A stretch of DNA of 21,591 nucleotides from Phycisphaerae bacterium. Its GTDB lineage: Bacteria; Planctomycetota; Phycisphaerae; Phycisphaerales; SM1A02. This document shows positions 1 to 8,581 of this stretch, one piece after another (within the stretch, counting starts at the first letter, position 1; each line of letters starts with the position of its first letter). The position numbers were made by a program, and so were the translations under genes. Below the pieces are notes generated by a model. It ran no database searches, was not told the origin of the DNA, and was given only the letters and a program-made list of their open reading frames with translations. The stretch is taken from NCBI GenBank assembly GCA_018665385.1, contig JABJDN010000138.1, positions 1 through 21,591 on the forward strand. The letters are read 5' to 3'.

Positions 1-1040
1 GAATATCTTGTTCGGCCAACTGCTCCAGCATTTGAAATGGTGTACGTGGCACCTTTTGTATCTGCGAGTGTGAAGCATGCGCTTCTGGCGTTTGCTGTTA
101 TTTGATCAAGTTGAGCAGAAATTTCTCCAACAGACATATGATCAACATTTCGAATGACTGGCGCTATGAGCCCGCGTTCAGAATCAACGCCAATTGCAAT
201 GTTTACGTATTGTCTGAAGAGAACGTCTCCGGTCGCTGGGCAAATGCTTGCATTTAGAATCGGATATTTTTTAAGTGAACGACAGACAGCCTTCAGTACA
301 AATGGCAACAGTGTTAGTTTAAGATTCGGTTGGTCTGGATCTTTGAATTCTTTTCGTAGGATGTCGATTGCAGTTATATCAACATCGTTGCAATCTGTCA
401 CATGTGGAATTGATTCCCACGCCATGCACATTGCTTTTGAAATTGCTTTCCGTGCTTGCGACATTGGTTGTCGAATAACCAGACCAAATTCGCTGTTCTC
501 TTGTACGCCTTCAATTTCTTGCTCAAGTTTTAATGTTGGCTGGGGAATAGTGGCAGTGATTGCAACAGGTAAAACTGTTGGTGGAGCTGTTTCTGCAGGA
601 ACAGAATGGCTTTCGACATCTTTCCTTGTTACTCGTCCACCTGGGCCAGTGCCATTGACAACGCCAATATCAATTTTCATCGTTCGAGCAAATTTACGTA
701 CAGATGGCGAGGAACGAACTTTTGAGTTCGTTGCAATCACAGTAGTAGCGGTTGAATCGATGACCGCAGGTATTTTTCCAGGCGATGGAGTTGCAGGAGT
801 GTCGCTACTTTCTGTTGTAAACGTAATCATGATGTCGCCAACGTGGACGAGTTGCTTGTCGATTACATGTACTTTGCTTACTAGTCCTGTGCAAGGCGAG
901 GGGATTTCCACAGCGGCTTTGTCTGTTTCTACTTCTAGTAACAACTCGTCCTCACGAATTTCTTGTCCCTCTATGACATGCACAGCAAGAATTTGTCCTT
1001 CGTGCACACCTTCACCTAAGTCTGGGAGTTTAAATTCCAT
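1..1040 (-). CDS. 2-oxoacid dehydrogenase E2 component (dihydrolipoamide acyltransferase), 3' end cut by window edge
   Basis: Translating the minus strand from 1040 gives about 346 residues open to the left edge, so the stop lies outside the window. Domains in order: an N-terminal lipoyl domain (about 1-77) with the lipoyl lysine K41 in the motif ETDKA; a Pro/Ala/Thr-rich linker; a peripheral subunit-binding domain (about 108-142, RSSPSVRKFAR then GPGGRVTRKDV); a second linker; and the start of the acyltransferase domain from about 188, reaching the TISNAG segment. The catalytic HxxxD motif would lie beyond the edge. The start ATG overlaps the E1 beta stop (TGATG), and a second in-frame ATG sits 3 bases upstream at 1043. 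E2 moves the acyl group from lipoate to CoA in the cytoplasm. Family assignment is firm. The substrate (pyruvate, branched-chain or aryl 2-oxoacid) cannot be read from the sequence. Confidence 0.95.
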   Translation of the reverse strand, partial: MEFKLPDLGEGVHEGQILAVHVIEGQEIREDELLLEVETDKAAVEIPSPCTGLVSKVHVIDKQLVHVGDIMITFTTESSDTPATPSPGKIPAVIDSTATTVIATNSKVRSSPSVRKFARTMKIDIGVVNGTGPGGRVTRKDVESHSVPAETAPPTVLPVAITATIPQPTLKLEQEIEGVQENSEFGLVIRQPMSQARKAISKAMCMAWESIPHVTDCNDVDITAIDILRKEFKDPDQPNLKLTLLPFVLKAVCRSLKKYPILNASICPATGDVLFRQYVNIAIGVDSERGLIAPVIRNVDHMSVGEISAQLDQITANARSACFTLADTKGATYTISNAGAVGRTRY

Positions 1041-2023
1041 CATTGCCAGTTTCGTGTTTCTTTAATTGCGTTCACGATCTCTTCGCTTTCTGGAAGGAAA
1101 TGTTCTTCCACTTGGAAGTAGGGAAACGGAATGTCAAAACCTGTAATTCGTTTAATCGGAGCTTCTAGATATTCGAATGCAGATTCGTTTAATCGTGCAA
1201 TGATTTCAGATGCAATGCCGCACGTTCGATGGCCTTCGTGCACGATGACACAGCGGCCAGTTTTTTGGACTGAACGAGTAAGTGTTTCGGTGTCCATAGG
1301 TGAAATAGTAAGTAAATCGATAAGCTCAACGTTGATATTGTGGTCTTCAGCTAAGTCTTCTACTGCTTCCTTGCACGGGCGCATCATTGCGCCGTACGAA
1401 ATCAGTGTTAGATCATTACCAGCACGGACAATGTCTGCCTTACCAATTTCCATTAGTTCAGGTTCATCAGGGACTTCTTCTCTAAATGCGCGGTACACAG
1501 CTTTTGGTTCGTAAAACACAATCGGATCATCTTCCCGAATTGAGGCGGCAAGCAATGCGCGTGCATTTCTTGGGCTTGATGGGATTACGACTTTTAAACC
1601 TGGAGTATGTGCCCAATATGCTTCCCGTGATTCGCTATGGTGTTCTACCGCGCGGATTCCTCCACCATACGGTGTTCGCAACACCATTGGTAATGTGTAT
1701 TTTCCTTGAGTTCGATTCCGAAGACGCGCCATGTTTTGTTCAATTTGGTCAAACGCTTGCATGGTGAATCCTGAAAATTGAATTTCTATAACAGGTCGTA
1801 TGCCATAAATTGCCATTCCGATTGCAGCGCCAACTATTCCGCATTCTGCAAGTGGGGTATCCATGACGCGATCTTCACCATGTTTTTTTTGCAGATCTTT
1901 TGTTGTTCTAAAGACACCGCCGTTAATACCAATGTCTTCGCCAAGCATGCAGACATTTTCATCGCGAGCCATCTCTTGGTCCATTGCCAAGTTAAGTGCT
2001 TCAACCATAGTAAGCTTACTCAT
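1040..2023 (-). CDS. 2-oxoacid dehydrogenase E1 component, beta subunit
   Basis: This 327-residue protein has the length and sequence of PdhB/BkdB-type E1 beta subunits. It begins MSKLTMVEALNLAM and contains the conserved GEDIG, FRTT, DTPLAE and TPYGGG segments and the C-terminal transketolase domain (HEGHRTCGIASEI). With E1 alpha it forms the thiamine-diphosphate decarboxylase that feeds acyl groups to the E2 lipoyl arm. The ATG at 2023 was chosen because homologues start there. Longer reading to 2110 would lie inside the E1 alpha gene and adds a non-conserved tail. The gene overlaps the E1 alpha stop by 8 bases and its own TGA overlaps the E2 start, which suggests translational coupling of the three subunits. 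Confidence 0.95.
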   Translation of the reverse strand: MSKLTMVEALNLAMDQEMARDENVCMLGEDIGINGGVFRTTKDLQKKHGEDRVMDTPLAECGIVGAAIGMAIYGIRPVIEIQFSGFTMQAFDQIEQNMARLRNRTQGKYTLPMVLRTPYGGGIRAVEHHSESREAYWAHTPGLKVVIPSSPRNARALLAASIREDDPIVFYEPKAVYRAFREEVPDEPELMEIGKADIVRAGNDLTLISYGAMMRPCKEAVEDLAEDHNINVELIDLLTISPMDTETLTRSVQKTGRCVIVHEGHRTCGIASEIIARLNESAFEYLEAPIKRITGFDIPFPYFQVEEHFLPESEEIVNAIKETRNWQ

Positions 2024-3182
2024 AGTCAACCCCTTTGTCGTCAAGGCGTTTTCTATATTCGTCTCGTTGCCGGGATAATTCTTCTGGCATGATTTCGTAC
2101 AAGTGATCAAAAATTTCGCCTGGGTTAGCAGACGGCATGCTGTAGAACTTGTCTCTGGCCGCGATTACTTCTTGTTCACAAGACTCAGTGATTTCTTGTA
2201 TTGAATCATTGGTAAGAAGATTTTTATTTTTGAGGTAGATTTCAAATCGAGTAATCGGGCATCGTTTTCCCCACGGCAAGACTTCTTGCTCATCACGATA
2301 GACAGTGGGGTCATCTGCAGTTGTATGCAAACTCATCCTGTATGTAATTGCTTCAATAAATGTAGGTCCATCGCCATTACGTGCACGCTTTGCTGCTTCA
2401 TCGACTGCGAATACCATGGCAAGGATGTCATTCCCATCAACCCGAATGCTAGGAATTCCGTAGGCTACTCCTCTTGCGGCAATGACTTCGTTTGCGGTTT
2501 GTTTTGCAGTAGGTGTGGAAATTGCCCAGCCATTGTTTTCGCAAACAAAGACAACTGGTGCTTTGTATACTGCCGCAAAATTTAAGGCTTCACTCACTGC
2601 GCCTTGCGAACTTGCGCCATCACCAAAGTTTACAACAACGCAATCATTTTTCTTTTTGTAATTCATGCCCATGCCAAGTCCGACGGCGGGTAGCACGTGG
2701 GAACCAATAACAATGGAGAATGGCAAATCGTTTACATTTTCTGGTGGTGGAAAGCCATCGTGAAAGCCCGCCCACAAACGCATGAGATGTTCCATAGGCC
2801 AACCGCGCATGATTTGTGCGCCAAATGATCGATAGGATGGTGAGTACCAGTCGTCTTTTGTCAGAGGGACAACTTGGCCAACGGTACATGCTTCTTGCCC
2901 TGTGTTTGGAGCAAACGTCCCCATCCTCCCTTGCCGTTGCATGGTAAGCATACGTTGATCAAAAGTCCGAGCCAAAATCATCGCCCGGTACACTTCAAGT
3001 AAGCGTTCATCAGATAAGGAGGGCTCCAAGCCTTGGTCAACTTCGCCGTGCTCGTTGAGGATTTGCATGACTTCAATGTGACCAAGATCAATAGGGCTTG
3101 TGTTCATCTCTGAAGGTGTCGAAGGAGGGATAACTTCATCGCCTGCGGATGATTTCGTCTTATCTTGGTGGTGAGATGCCAT
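2016..3182 (-). CDS. 2-oxoacid dehydrogenase E1 component, alpha subunit
   Basis: This 388-residue protein carries the thiamine-diphosphate binding motif GDG (187-189) ending in NN (216-217), and the loop YRMSLHTTADDPTVYR (281-296). That loop corresponds to the active-site/phosphorylation loop of E1 alpha subunits and in this form looks closer to branched-chain (Bkd-type) enzymes than to acetoin dehydrogenases. The first 50 or so residues are a Ser/Pro/Asp-rich extension before the conserved core. It decarboxylates a 2-oxoacid together with E1 beta. It lies only 26 bp downstream of paaD on the same strand, so it appears co-transcribed with the phenylacetate genes. This supports an aromatic 2-oxoacid such as phenylpyruvate as a possible substrate, but that is inference; pyruvate or branched-chain acids are alternatives. 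Confidence 0.93.
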   Translation of the reverse strand: MASHHQDKTKSSAGDEVIPPSTPSEMNTSPIDLGHIEVMQILNEHGEVDQGLEPSLSDERLLEVYRAMILARTFDQRMLTMQRQGRMGTFAPNTGQEACTVGQVVPLTKDDWYSPSYRSFGAQIMRGWPMEHLMRLWAGFHDGFPPPENVNDLPFSIVIGSHVLPAVGLGMGMNYKKKNDCVVVNFGDGASSQGAVSEALNFAAVYKAPVVFVCENNGWAISTPTAKQTANEVIAARGVAYGIPSIRVDGNDILAMVFAVDEAAKRARNGDGPTFIEAITYRMSLHTTADDPTVYRDEQEVLPWGKRCPITRFEIYLKNKNLLTNDSIQEITESCEQEVIAARDKFYSMPSANPGEIFDHLYEIMPEELSRQRDEYRKRLDDKGVDYE

Positions 3183-3208
3183 GACCCCATATCATAACAG
3201 AACCCGAA

Positions 3209-3709
3209 TTAGACTTTTTTCATTCGCTCAAATGGTTGCCTGCAAGTATTGCAAAAATGTATTGATTTGCAACGAGTAGGGCCAAAGGGGCTTGTGAGAG
3301 CCGTTTCTGTTGATTTGCACCAAGGGCACAGCACGGCAGAAATCCGTAATTCCACAGGAGGTGAACTAGTTTCAGAATGACAGATTGACCCATGTTCAGG
3401 CACCGAAATACCGTGTTCAGCAAGGGATGCTCTGCCAGCGTCTGTGATGCGATCGATACTCCAAGGAGGGTCGTTTGTGAATGAAACTTCAACACTTTCA
3501 ACTTTGTTGAGTTCAGAAAGTTTAGTCTCGATGTTCTCTGCAATAACTGGCAGTGCAAAGCACCCGATGAACGTAGGTAAAACGGTAATATGAACGGCAT
3601 CGCCTTCGATGGCAATGTCTTCAATGAGGCCAAGGTCCGTGATGCTAATGGGCATTTCAGGGTCAGGAATCGTACTAAGTACGTCAAGAATTTCTTGTTT
3701 GTTTACCAT
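3209..3709 (-). CDS. paaD: phenylacetyl-CoA epoxidase assembly subunit PaaD
   Basis: The 166-residue protein has an N-terminal MIP18/DUF59-like domain (about 1-75, with the typical IPDPEMP and TDLGLI segments) and a C-terminal metal-binding tail. The tail has CPWC at 128-131, then C147, C153 and C156 in the pattern FGPTRCKS...CNTC followed by PFE, the hallmark of PaaD. PaaD is needed for PaaABC(E) activity in known systems and is thought to act in iron-sulfur or diiron maturation. It overlaps the end of paaC by 7 bases and the start has no clear Shine-Dalgarno, which fits coupled translation. All expected cysteines are present. Confidence 0.93.
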   Translation of the reverse strand: MVNKQEILDVLSTIPDPEMPISITDLGLIEDIAIEGDAVHITVLPTFIGCFALPVIAENIETKLSELNKVESVEVSFTNDPPWSIDRITDAGRASLAEHGISVPEHGSICHSETSSPPVELRISAVLCPWCKSTETALTSPFGPTRCKSIHFCNTCRQPFERMKKV

Positions 3710-4473
3710 GCAGCGAGTGGGTCAGTAGAGAATACTTCTTGCAATTCAGCTAGCGAGCGTACAAAATCTTCGTCGTGCTTACCGCTCCTGCCGCCTTTTG
3801 TATTCGTTAGTTCGCATGTGCACGTTACTCCTGCACTGTTCAAGATTACATCGATAGTTGATTTCCAATCTGTATAAAAATCGGAATCGTTTTGCAATAT
3901 TGAAGCGTCGTGTAATTCTTGCAATCCTTCTGGTTCTTCGAACAGCATTACTGCATACGGAGCAAACGTATTAAGTGCCTCTTGCAGCCTTGCTTTTGAA
4001 TCGCTGTTTCCATTGCCTAGATGTTGTATCCACGTAGAAATATGGTCGACATGAATTGTTTGTTCTGCAAGGATTCGTTTTGAAAGTGCAGAAAGTGGTG
4101 ACCAATTCGACTTGCTTAGTCGTGCAAGACGGTGGTAATCAAATGTATTGCAGTACAGTTGCCTAGCGATAGCATTCGCCCAATTAAAGTTGTCACTTTT
4201 TGTGACGATATCAGCGCAACGATACTCATTGCACGTTCTTCCAAACGCGATTTGATCAGAATTTTTATCGTTAACAGTACCAATGAGTTCATAGAACGCG
4301 CTGGCGTGGGCAATGTCGTCTTGTGCTAAGGATGAGAATGCGATGTCTGCTTCAAGGATTGGTGCAATACCAGTCCAGTCGCTATTCCGGTGGCCTAAAA
4401 AGAGTTTGTCATCGGCAAGGCTTAGCAGAAGTTCTACCATGGGAGTTTGTAAATTCTGGTCAAGTTCGCACAT
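3703..4473 (-). CDS. paaC: phenylacetyl-CoA epoxidase structural subunit PaaC
   Basis: This is a 256-residue ferritin-like protein. The segment LGHRNSDWTGIAPILEADIA near the N-terminus and the C-terminal GGRSGKHDEDF match the conserved regions of PaaC (the LSHR..EW.G..P.LE.DIA and GGR.G.HTE patterns). PaaC pairs with PaaA as the structural, non-catalytic subunit of the multicomponent epoxidase that converts phenylacetyl-CoA to the 1,2-epoxide. The ATG at 4473 shares a base with the TGA of paaB (TGATG). A TTG one codon upstream is also in frame but is less likely. Length is close to the E. coli protein. It is somewhat divergent from proteobacterial PaaC, but the position between paaB and paaD makes the call secure. 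Confidence 0.92.
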   Translation of the reverse strand: MCELDQNLQTPMVELLLSLADDKLFLGHRNSDWTGIAPILEADIAFSSLAQDDIAHASAFYELIGTVNDKNSDQIAFGRTCNEYRCADIVTKSDNFNWANAIARQLYCNTFDYHRLARLSKSNWSPLSALSKRILAEQTIHVDHISTWIQHLGNGNSDSKARLQEALNTFAPYAVMLFEEPEGLQELHDASILQNDSDFYTDWKSTIDVILNSAGVTCTCELTNTKGGRSGKHDEDFVRSLAELQEVFSTDPLAAW

Positions 4474-5054
4474 CAATAAGTATCCTTCAAATCTTCTGAT
4501 TGGTAATCATCAACGGCTTTAGATTCTCGCAGAGCTTCCCATTTTTTTCGTACCACTTTGCTGTATCCACTCGCAAGCCGATAGGCTTGGTCCGTTGTTT
4601 CACGCCAAATCATGTTTGTTGAACCATCAATTTTAGTTATCCCAGAGTTTGGGCAACTCCAAATTGTAAAGTGCTTTTTATCTGCACAGAATAGTTCTTT
4701 GCATTTATCACGCGCCTCTACGCCATTGCAAGCTTCAACTTCACCAACATGCTCATACCGAAGACCAGCGCCCCATTGCACAAACAACTCGTACGATTCA
4801 TTTTCTCCACTATCAGCTGTTAAAAAATCTCGCCTGGTCACCCACATATTTACACAAGGTTGATCTTGACCGTAGTGTTCTCGAGCAAAGCATTGTGCTA
4901 ACTCCGAATCTGGAGCGCTTAGCGATCCGGCATGAAGATGCACAGCACTCTCTTTCTTTTTTGTAAAGACTTCCCAAATAGGAAACTTTTGCACTTCTTG
5001 CGTTTGCAGTTCGCCCTTCGCTTCAGGGACATTTGTTCTTGATTCAGATAACAT
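4473..5054 (-). CDS. paaB: phenylacetyl-CoA epoxidase subunit PaaB, tandemly duplicated domain form
   Basis: The product has 193 residues, about twice the E. coli PaaB (about 95). Residues 25-79 form a clear PaaB domain (FPIWEVF..., HAGSL, a helix, then NMWVTRRD). Residues 88-142 look like a second copy (SYELFVQWG..., EHVGEVEA, a helix, then TIWSCP). The copies align without gaps at a constant offset of 61 residues, with identities at E28/E89, F30/F91, H41/H102, G43/G104, A53/A114, E59/E120 and W71/W132. A charged tail of about 50 residues follows. PaaB bridges PaaAC units in the epoxidase. The start is supported by AAGGA (minus strand, 5060-5064) five bases upstream of the ATG. It lies 8 bp from paaA. 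Confidence 0.9.
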   Translation of the reverse strand: MLSESRTNVPEAKGELQTQEVQKFPIWEVFTKKKESAVHLHAGSLSAPDSELAQCFAREHYGQDQPCVNMWVTRRDFLTADSGENESYELFVQWGAGLRYEHVGEVEACNGVEARDKCKELFCADKKHFTIWSCPNSGITKIDGSTNMIWRETTDQAYRLASGYSKVVRKKWEALRESKAVDDYQSEDLKDTY

Positions 5055-5062
5055 TGTTGTCC

Positions 5063-6082
5063 TTAGTTTTTGCAGGGCGTTGTAGTGCCATCTAGGATTG
5101 CTTTACGAACCCACTCGCCTTGTTCGTACGAAAATCTACGCAATGCGAGCCGATCTTTGTTGCAAGGCCCGTTGCCGCGGATAACTCTAAAAAATTCTTC
5201 CCAGTTAGGTTGCGTAAAGCCCCAGTGGCCTGTTTCTTCGTCTAGTTTTAACAGTGGGTCAGGTGTAGCAGAGGTGACATTGCCTTGGTCATCTTTCGTA
5301 CAGACGTTAATGACTAAGCCAGTTGCCATAGCTGCTGGAGCGAATCGATTTACAAATTTTTGTCGCAAATCATCGTTAGTCGCTGTTTTCATTCTCCAGC
5401 GCATTGCAGGTCGTTCAAGTTCATCGGGCCTATCGTTGGGTCCAAAGAACGCTATAGAAGGTTCCCACCAGCGGTCGAATGCTTCCTGTGCCATTTGCTT
5501 TTGGGAATCTGTTCCACTCATGAGTGTAAGGACCATATCTTCGCCATGTTTAAAGTGGAATGCTTCTTCCATATTGATTCGTCGCATCGTTCGGATGTAT
5601 GGACCAAATGAACCATGCGCTAATGTGCCTTGATTAAGTATTGCAGCGCCATCTATAAGCCAAGCAATCATGCAAATATCAGCCCATGTAGGGCAAGGGT
5701 AATTAAAACAGTTATGGTATTTTGTAACGCCTGTAATTAAATCGCGAAGCATAGCATTGCGAGATTTGCCTAGGTCTTGTGCAACTTCGTATAGCATTTG
5801 CCCATGCCCGACTTCATCTTGTACTTTTGCAGTTAATGCTAACTTTCGCAAGAGGCTTGGGGCTTTGACAATCCATTCACCCTCAGGAAGCGCGCCAACA
5901 ATTTCACTGTTTGCATGATGTTCTGCCATGCGTAACATAAGTGATCTATACGCTTCAGGCATCCAATCGTTGGGCTCGATAAGTCCACCGTTTGCAACGT
6001 GTTCTTCGAATGCTGCTAACTTCTGTGGATCTTCGTTTGAGCAATCTCCAACTTTGACTTCAACGTTTGCACTTGCGCTCAT
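5063..6082 (-). CDS. paaA: phenylacetyl-CoA epoxidase catalytic subunit PaaA
   Basis: The 339-residue protein is the diiron oxygenase subunit that epoxidises the ring of phenylacetyl-CoA. Two ferritin-type ExxH motifs are visible: E90-V-G-H93 in KVQDEVGHG and E173-A-F-H176 in MEEAFHFKHG, with a further candidate ligand E60 in the first core helix. The C-terminal half has the family segments RWWEPSIAFFGPND and RRFSYEQGEWVRKA. The start is well supported by the best Shine-Dalgarno in the window, AAGGAG (minus strand, 6090-6095), seven bases before the ATG. The ATG overlaps the thiolase TGA by 4 bases (ATGA). Slightly longer than E. coli PaaA, mostly at the N-terminus. Confidence 0.96.
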   Translation of the reverse strand: MSASANVEVKVGDCSNEDPQKLAAFEEHVANGGLIEPNDWMPEAYRSLMLRMAEHHANSEIVGALPEGEWIVKAPSLLRKLALTAKVQDEVGHGQMLYEVAQDLGKSRNAMLRDLITGVTKYHNCFNYPCPTWADICMIAWLIDGAAILNQGTLAHGSFGPYIRTMRRINMEEAFHFKHGEDMVLTLMSGTDSQKQMAQEAFDRWWEPSIAFFGPNDRPDELERPAMRWRMKTATNDDLRQKFVNRFAPAAMATGLVINVCTKDDQGNVTSATPDPLLKLDEETGHWGFTQPNWEEFFRVIRGNGPCNKDRLALRRFSYEQGEWVRKAILDGTTTPCKN

Positions 6083-7290
6083 TGCACTTCTCCTTCAATA
6101 AGTGTTGCTAATCCTTGCCCGACGCCAACACAGAGTGTAGCAATTCCTCTGCGGACTTTCATTCTATTCAACTCATGTATAAGGGTGACTACTAATCGTG
6201 CACCGCTGCAACCAAGCGGATGTCCAAGTGCGATAGCACCGCCATTCACGTTCACTTTTGATTCATCTAATTCTAATCCTTGAATACATGCAATAGATTG
6301 CGCTGCGAACGCTTCGTTCAGTTCAAACAAATCAATGTCGTGCTTAGTAAGACTGGTACGCTCAAAAAGTTTTTGCGTTGCATGGATTGGTCCTGTGCCC
6401 ATAACAGCAGGATCGACCCCGCTAGATGCGCATGGACCAACATACCCTAGAATTTTTAGCCCCAAAGATTTTGCGAGTGATTCTTCAACTAAAACGACTG
6501 CTGCAGCACCATCATTGACGCCACTACTGTTGCCTGGAGTAACAGTAGCATCGCTATCTTTTGAAAAAGCAGGCCGTAATGAATGTAGTTTTTCAAGGGC
6601 AACATCAGGGCGGGGGTGTTCATCGGTATCGAAAATGATGGGGTCGCCTTTCCGTTGTGGAATAGAAACAGGAATAACTTCTTCATCCCATTTTCCCTGT
6701 TCTTTTGCTGAGTTCCATTTTTGTTGGCTGTTCCAAGCGAAGGTGTCTTGTGCCTCACGCGATATTGACCATTTTCGTGCGACATTCTCAGCGGTTTCGC
6801 CCATGGAAAAGGGATGGTAGAGTTCGGAAAGTTTTGGGTTTGTGAATCTCCACCCGATTGTGGTGTCGTAGATATCGCAGCGTCTATCAAATGCAGTTTG
6901 CCCTTTTGGCATCACGAACGGAGCTCTGCTCATTGATTCAACTCCACCTGCAACCATTACATCGCCGCAATGACCTTCAATCATTCGCGCGGCTACATTT
7001 ATTGCTTCAAGCCCAGAAGCGCATAGTCGGTTTACTGTTGAGCCGGGAACTGTTTCAGGAAGACCAGCGAGTAGCGCAGACATTCTTGCAACATTTCGAT
7101 TGTCTTCGCCCGCTTGGTTTGCCGCACCCAAATAGACATCGTCGATACTCGCAGGGTCAATACCAGCGCGGGCAACCACTTCTTTTATAACGATAGCTGC
7201 TAAGTCATCTGGTCGTATTGAACTGAGCGCCCCTCCATATCGACCAATTGGCGTGCGTACGGCGGAAACGATTGCTGCTCTTCTAGTCAT
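6079..7290 (-). CDS. paaJ: acetyl-CoA acyltransferase, PaaJ/PcaF-type (3-oxoadipyl-CoA thiolase)
   Basis: This 403-residue thiolase has the nucleophilic cysteine C90 (VNRLCASGLEA), the GHP histidine H357 and the second active-site cysteine C387 (CVGVGQG). The segment NQAGEDNRNVARM just before the first cysteine is characteristic of the 3-oxoadipyl-CoA thiolase branch. In the phenylacetate pathway PaaJ works twice, cleaving 3-oxo-5,6-didehydrosuberyl-CoA and later 3-oxoadipyl-CoA to acetyl-CoA and succinyl-CoA. The gene starts 23 bp after paaH and its stop overlaps the paaA start. No clear Shine-Dalgarno is present. A general acetyl-CoA acetyltransferase is possible by sequence, but the operon strongly favours PaaJ. 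Confidence 0.92.
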   Translation of the reverse strand: MTRRAAIVSAVRTPIGRYGGALSSIRPDDLAAIVIKEVVARAGIDPASIDDVYLGAANQAGEDNRNVARMSALLAGLPETVPGSTVNRLCASGLEAINVAARMIEGHCGDVMVAGGVESMSRAPFVMPKGQTAFDRRCDIYDTTIGWRFTNPKLSELYHPFSMGETAENVARKWSISREAQDTFAWNSQQKWNSAKEQGKWDEEVIPVSIPQRKGDPIIFDTDEHPRPDVALEKLHSLRPAFSKDSDATVTPGNSSGVNDGAAAVVLVEESLAKSLGLKILGYVGPCASSGVDPAVMGTGPIHATQKLFERTSLTKHDIDLFELNEAFAAQSIACIQGLELDESKVNVNGGAIALGHPLGCSGARLVVTLIHELNRMKVRRGIATLCVGVGQGLATLIEGEVQ

Positions 7291-7313
7291 ACCCGGTATT
7301 GTACTGTCTTACG

Positions 7314-8543
7314 TTATGCTGAAACAGTGCCAAGCGGCGGGGATGCAAAACGGTTATCAGTCACCGTTTCGTTCAGTGCACCGAGTAAGTTATACACTTT
7401 ATCAATACCTATTCTCTTCGCCCATTCCATTGGCCCAAGAGGGTAGTTTGTACCAAGTTTCATTGCAGTATCAATATCTTCTTCCGAGGCTACTTCCTCA
7501 GTCACAGCCCACATTGCTTCGTTGATTATTCCGCCAAGAACCCTTGCGAAAATATATTTTTCTAGCATCGAACCCGATATGCAAGTTGCTTCTAAGCAAA
7601 AATCATTAATCGCTTTCTCTAATCGTTCAGAGACTTCTAGCTCTTCCCTTTCAGTCAGAATTGCTGGAACGATATTATTTCTGTCGTCATGGGCGTATGC
7701 TCCGCAACCAGTTTTTCGACCAAGGTTATTTTTCTCAACAAGCGATTCTTGCTTGGCACTCGGAGCAAGTCTACTTGGTTGACCTAGTCTATTCCAAACA
7801 CTTCGAGTAGTTGCAACGTTTATGTCTTGACCAATCAAGTCTGTCAACATAAATGGTCCCATTCGGAATTCGCCGAGCGATTGCAGGGTTTCATCTACTA
7901 AATCTACTGTCGCTAATCCGTCTTCAACAATTCGCCATGATTCAAGATAGTATGGCCTTGCAACTCTGTTTACAATGAAGCCGGGTGTATCGGAGGCTTG
8001 CACCACAGTTTTCCCCCAAGCTTCTGCTATGAGTGTTGCTCTTATAACTGCACTCTTCGCTGACTGCGTTCCACTAACAATCTCTACGAGGGGCATAATC
8101 GGAGCAGGATTAAAGAAATGCATTCCAACAATTCGATCTGCATACCCCGTTGCATGAGCAAGTTCATTTACCGAGAGCGACGAGGTATTCGTTGCAATAA
8201 TGGAGTCAGGCGCTAGCTCACAGAGTTCAGTTAAAACTTTACTTTTAATGTCAAAATCTTCGACGATAGCTTCAATTATTAAATCGCAATCAACTAACTC
8301 ATGTACATCAGTCGTGCCGTGAATTCGGCTTTTGTTTTCATTAGACTGTTCTTCAGTGATTTGTCCCTTTTCGACAAGCCGGTCAAAGCGTTTTGAAATG
8401 CTTTCAACGGCACTGTGTACAAGTGATTGTTCAATGTCAAACAAGCGTACAGTCCAACCAGCGGTAGCAGCAGTTTGTGCAATACCTGCGCCCATAGTTC
8501 CTGAGCCAATTATTCCAACGGGATTTGTTGCGTTTGTAGTCAT
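7314..8543 (-). CDS. paaH: 3-hydroxyacyl-CoA dehydrogenase, PaaH-type
   Basis: The 409-residue protein starts MTTNATNPVGIIGSG with an NAD-binding Rossmann motif G13-x-G15-x-x-G18. It has the NTSSLS and MHFFNPAPIMPLVEIV segments with the catalytic histidine, then a 3HCDH C-terminal domain (GFIVNRVARPY) and a second, shorter C-terminal repeat (PLGPMEWAKRIG), as in PaaH. It would oxidise 3-hydroxyadipyl-CoA to 3-oxoadipyl-CoA. The start is uncertain: in-frame ATGs also occur at 8558 and 8555, and a TTG at 8585 overlaps the paaG stop (TTGA). I chose 8543 because it gives the usual short lead before the Rossmann strand. It is shorter than E. coli PaaH (about 475), mainly in the linker between the C-terminal domains. 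Confidence 0.92.
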   Translation of the reverse strand: MTTNATNPVGIIGSGTMGAGIAQTAATAGWTVRLFDIEQSLVHSAVESISKRFDRLVEKGQITEEQSNENKSRIHGTTDVHELVDCDLIIEAIVEDFDIKSKVLTELCELAPDSIIATNTSSLSVNELAHATGYADRIVGMHFFNPAPIMPLVEIVSGTQSAKSAVIRATLIAEAWGKTVVQASDTPGFIVNRVARPYYLESWRIVEDGLATVDLVDETLQSLGEFRMGPFMLTDLIGQDINVATTRSVWNRLGQPSRLAPSAKQESLVEKNNLGRKTGCGAYAHDDRNNIVPAILTEREELEVSERLEKAINDFCLEATCISGSMLEKYIFARVLGGIINEAMWAVTEEVASEEDIDTAMKLGTNYPLGPMEWAKRIGIDKVYNLLGALNETVTDNRFASPPLGTVSA

Positions 8544-8581
8544 GCAGTGTTTCATCATACGTAAAGAAATGATCGCCGGAT

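Noticed and set aside
154..1065. 303-codon open frame on the plus strand
   Set aside because: It lies opposite the E2 gene, whose minus-strand translation has clear lipoyl, subunit-binding and acyltransferase domains. The plus-strand product is Ser/Thr/Ile-rich with no recognisable motif.
3220..3687. 155-codon second frame on the minus strand inside paaD
   Set aside because: Same strand but different frame from PaaD; the PaaD frame has the complete cysteine pattern and fits the operon spacing, the other frame shows nothing recognisable.
5070..5633. 187-codon open frame on the plus strand
   Set aside because: Antisense to paaA; composition is Ser-rich and there is no family resemblance.
6335..6820. 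161-codon open frame on the plus strand
   Set aside because: Antisense to the thiolase, which has all catalytic residues.
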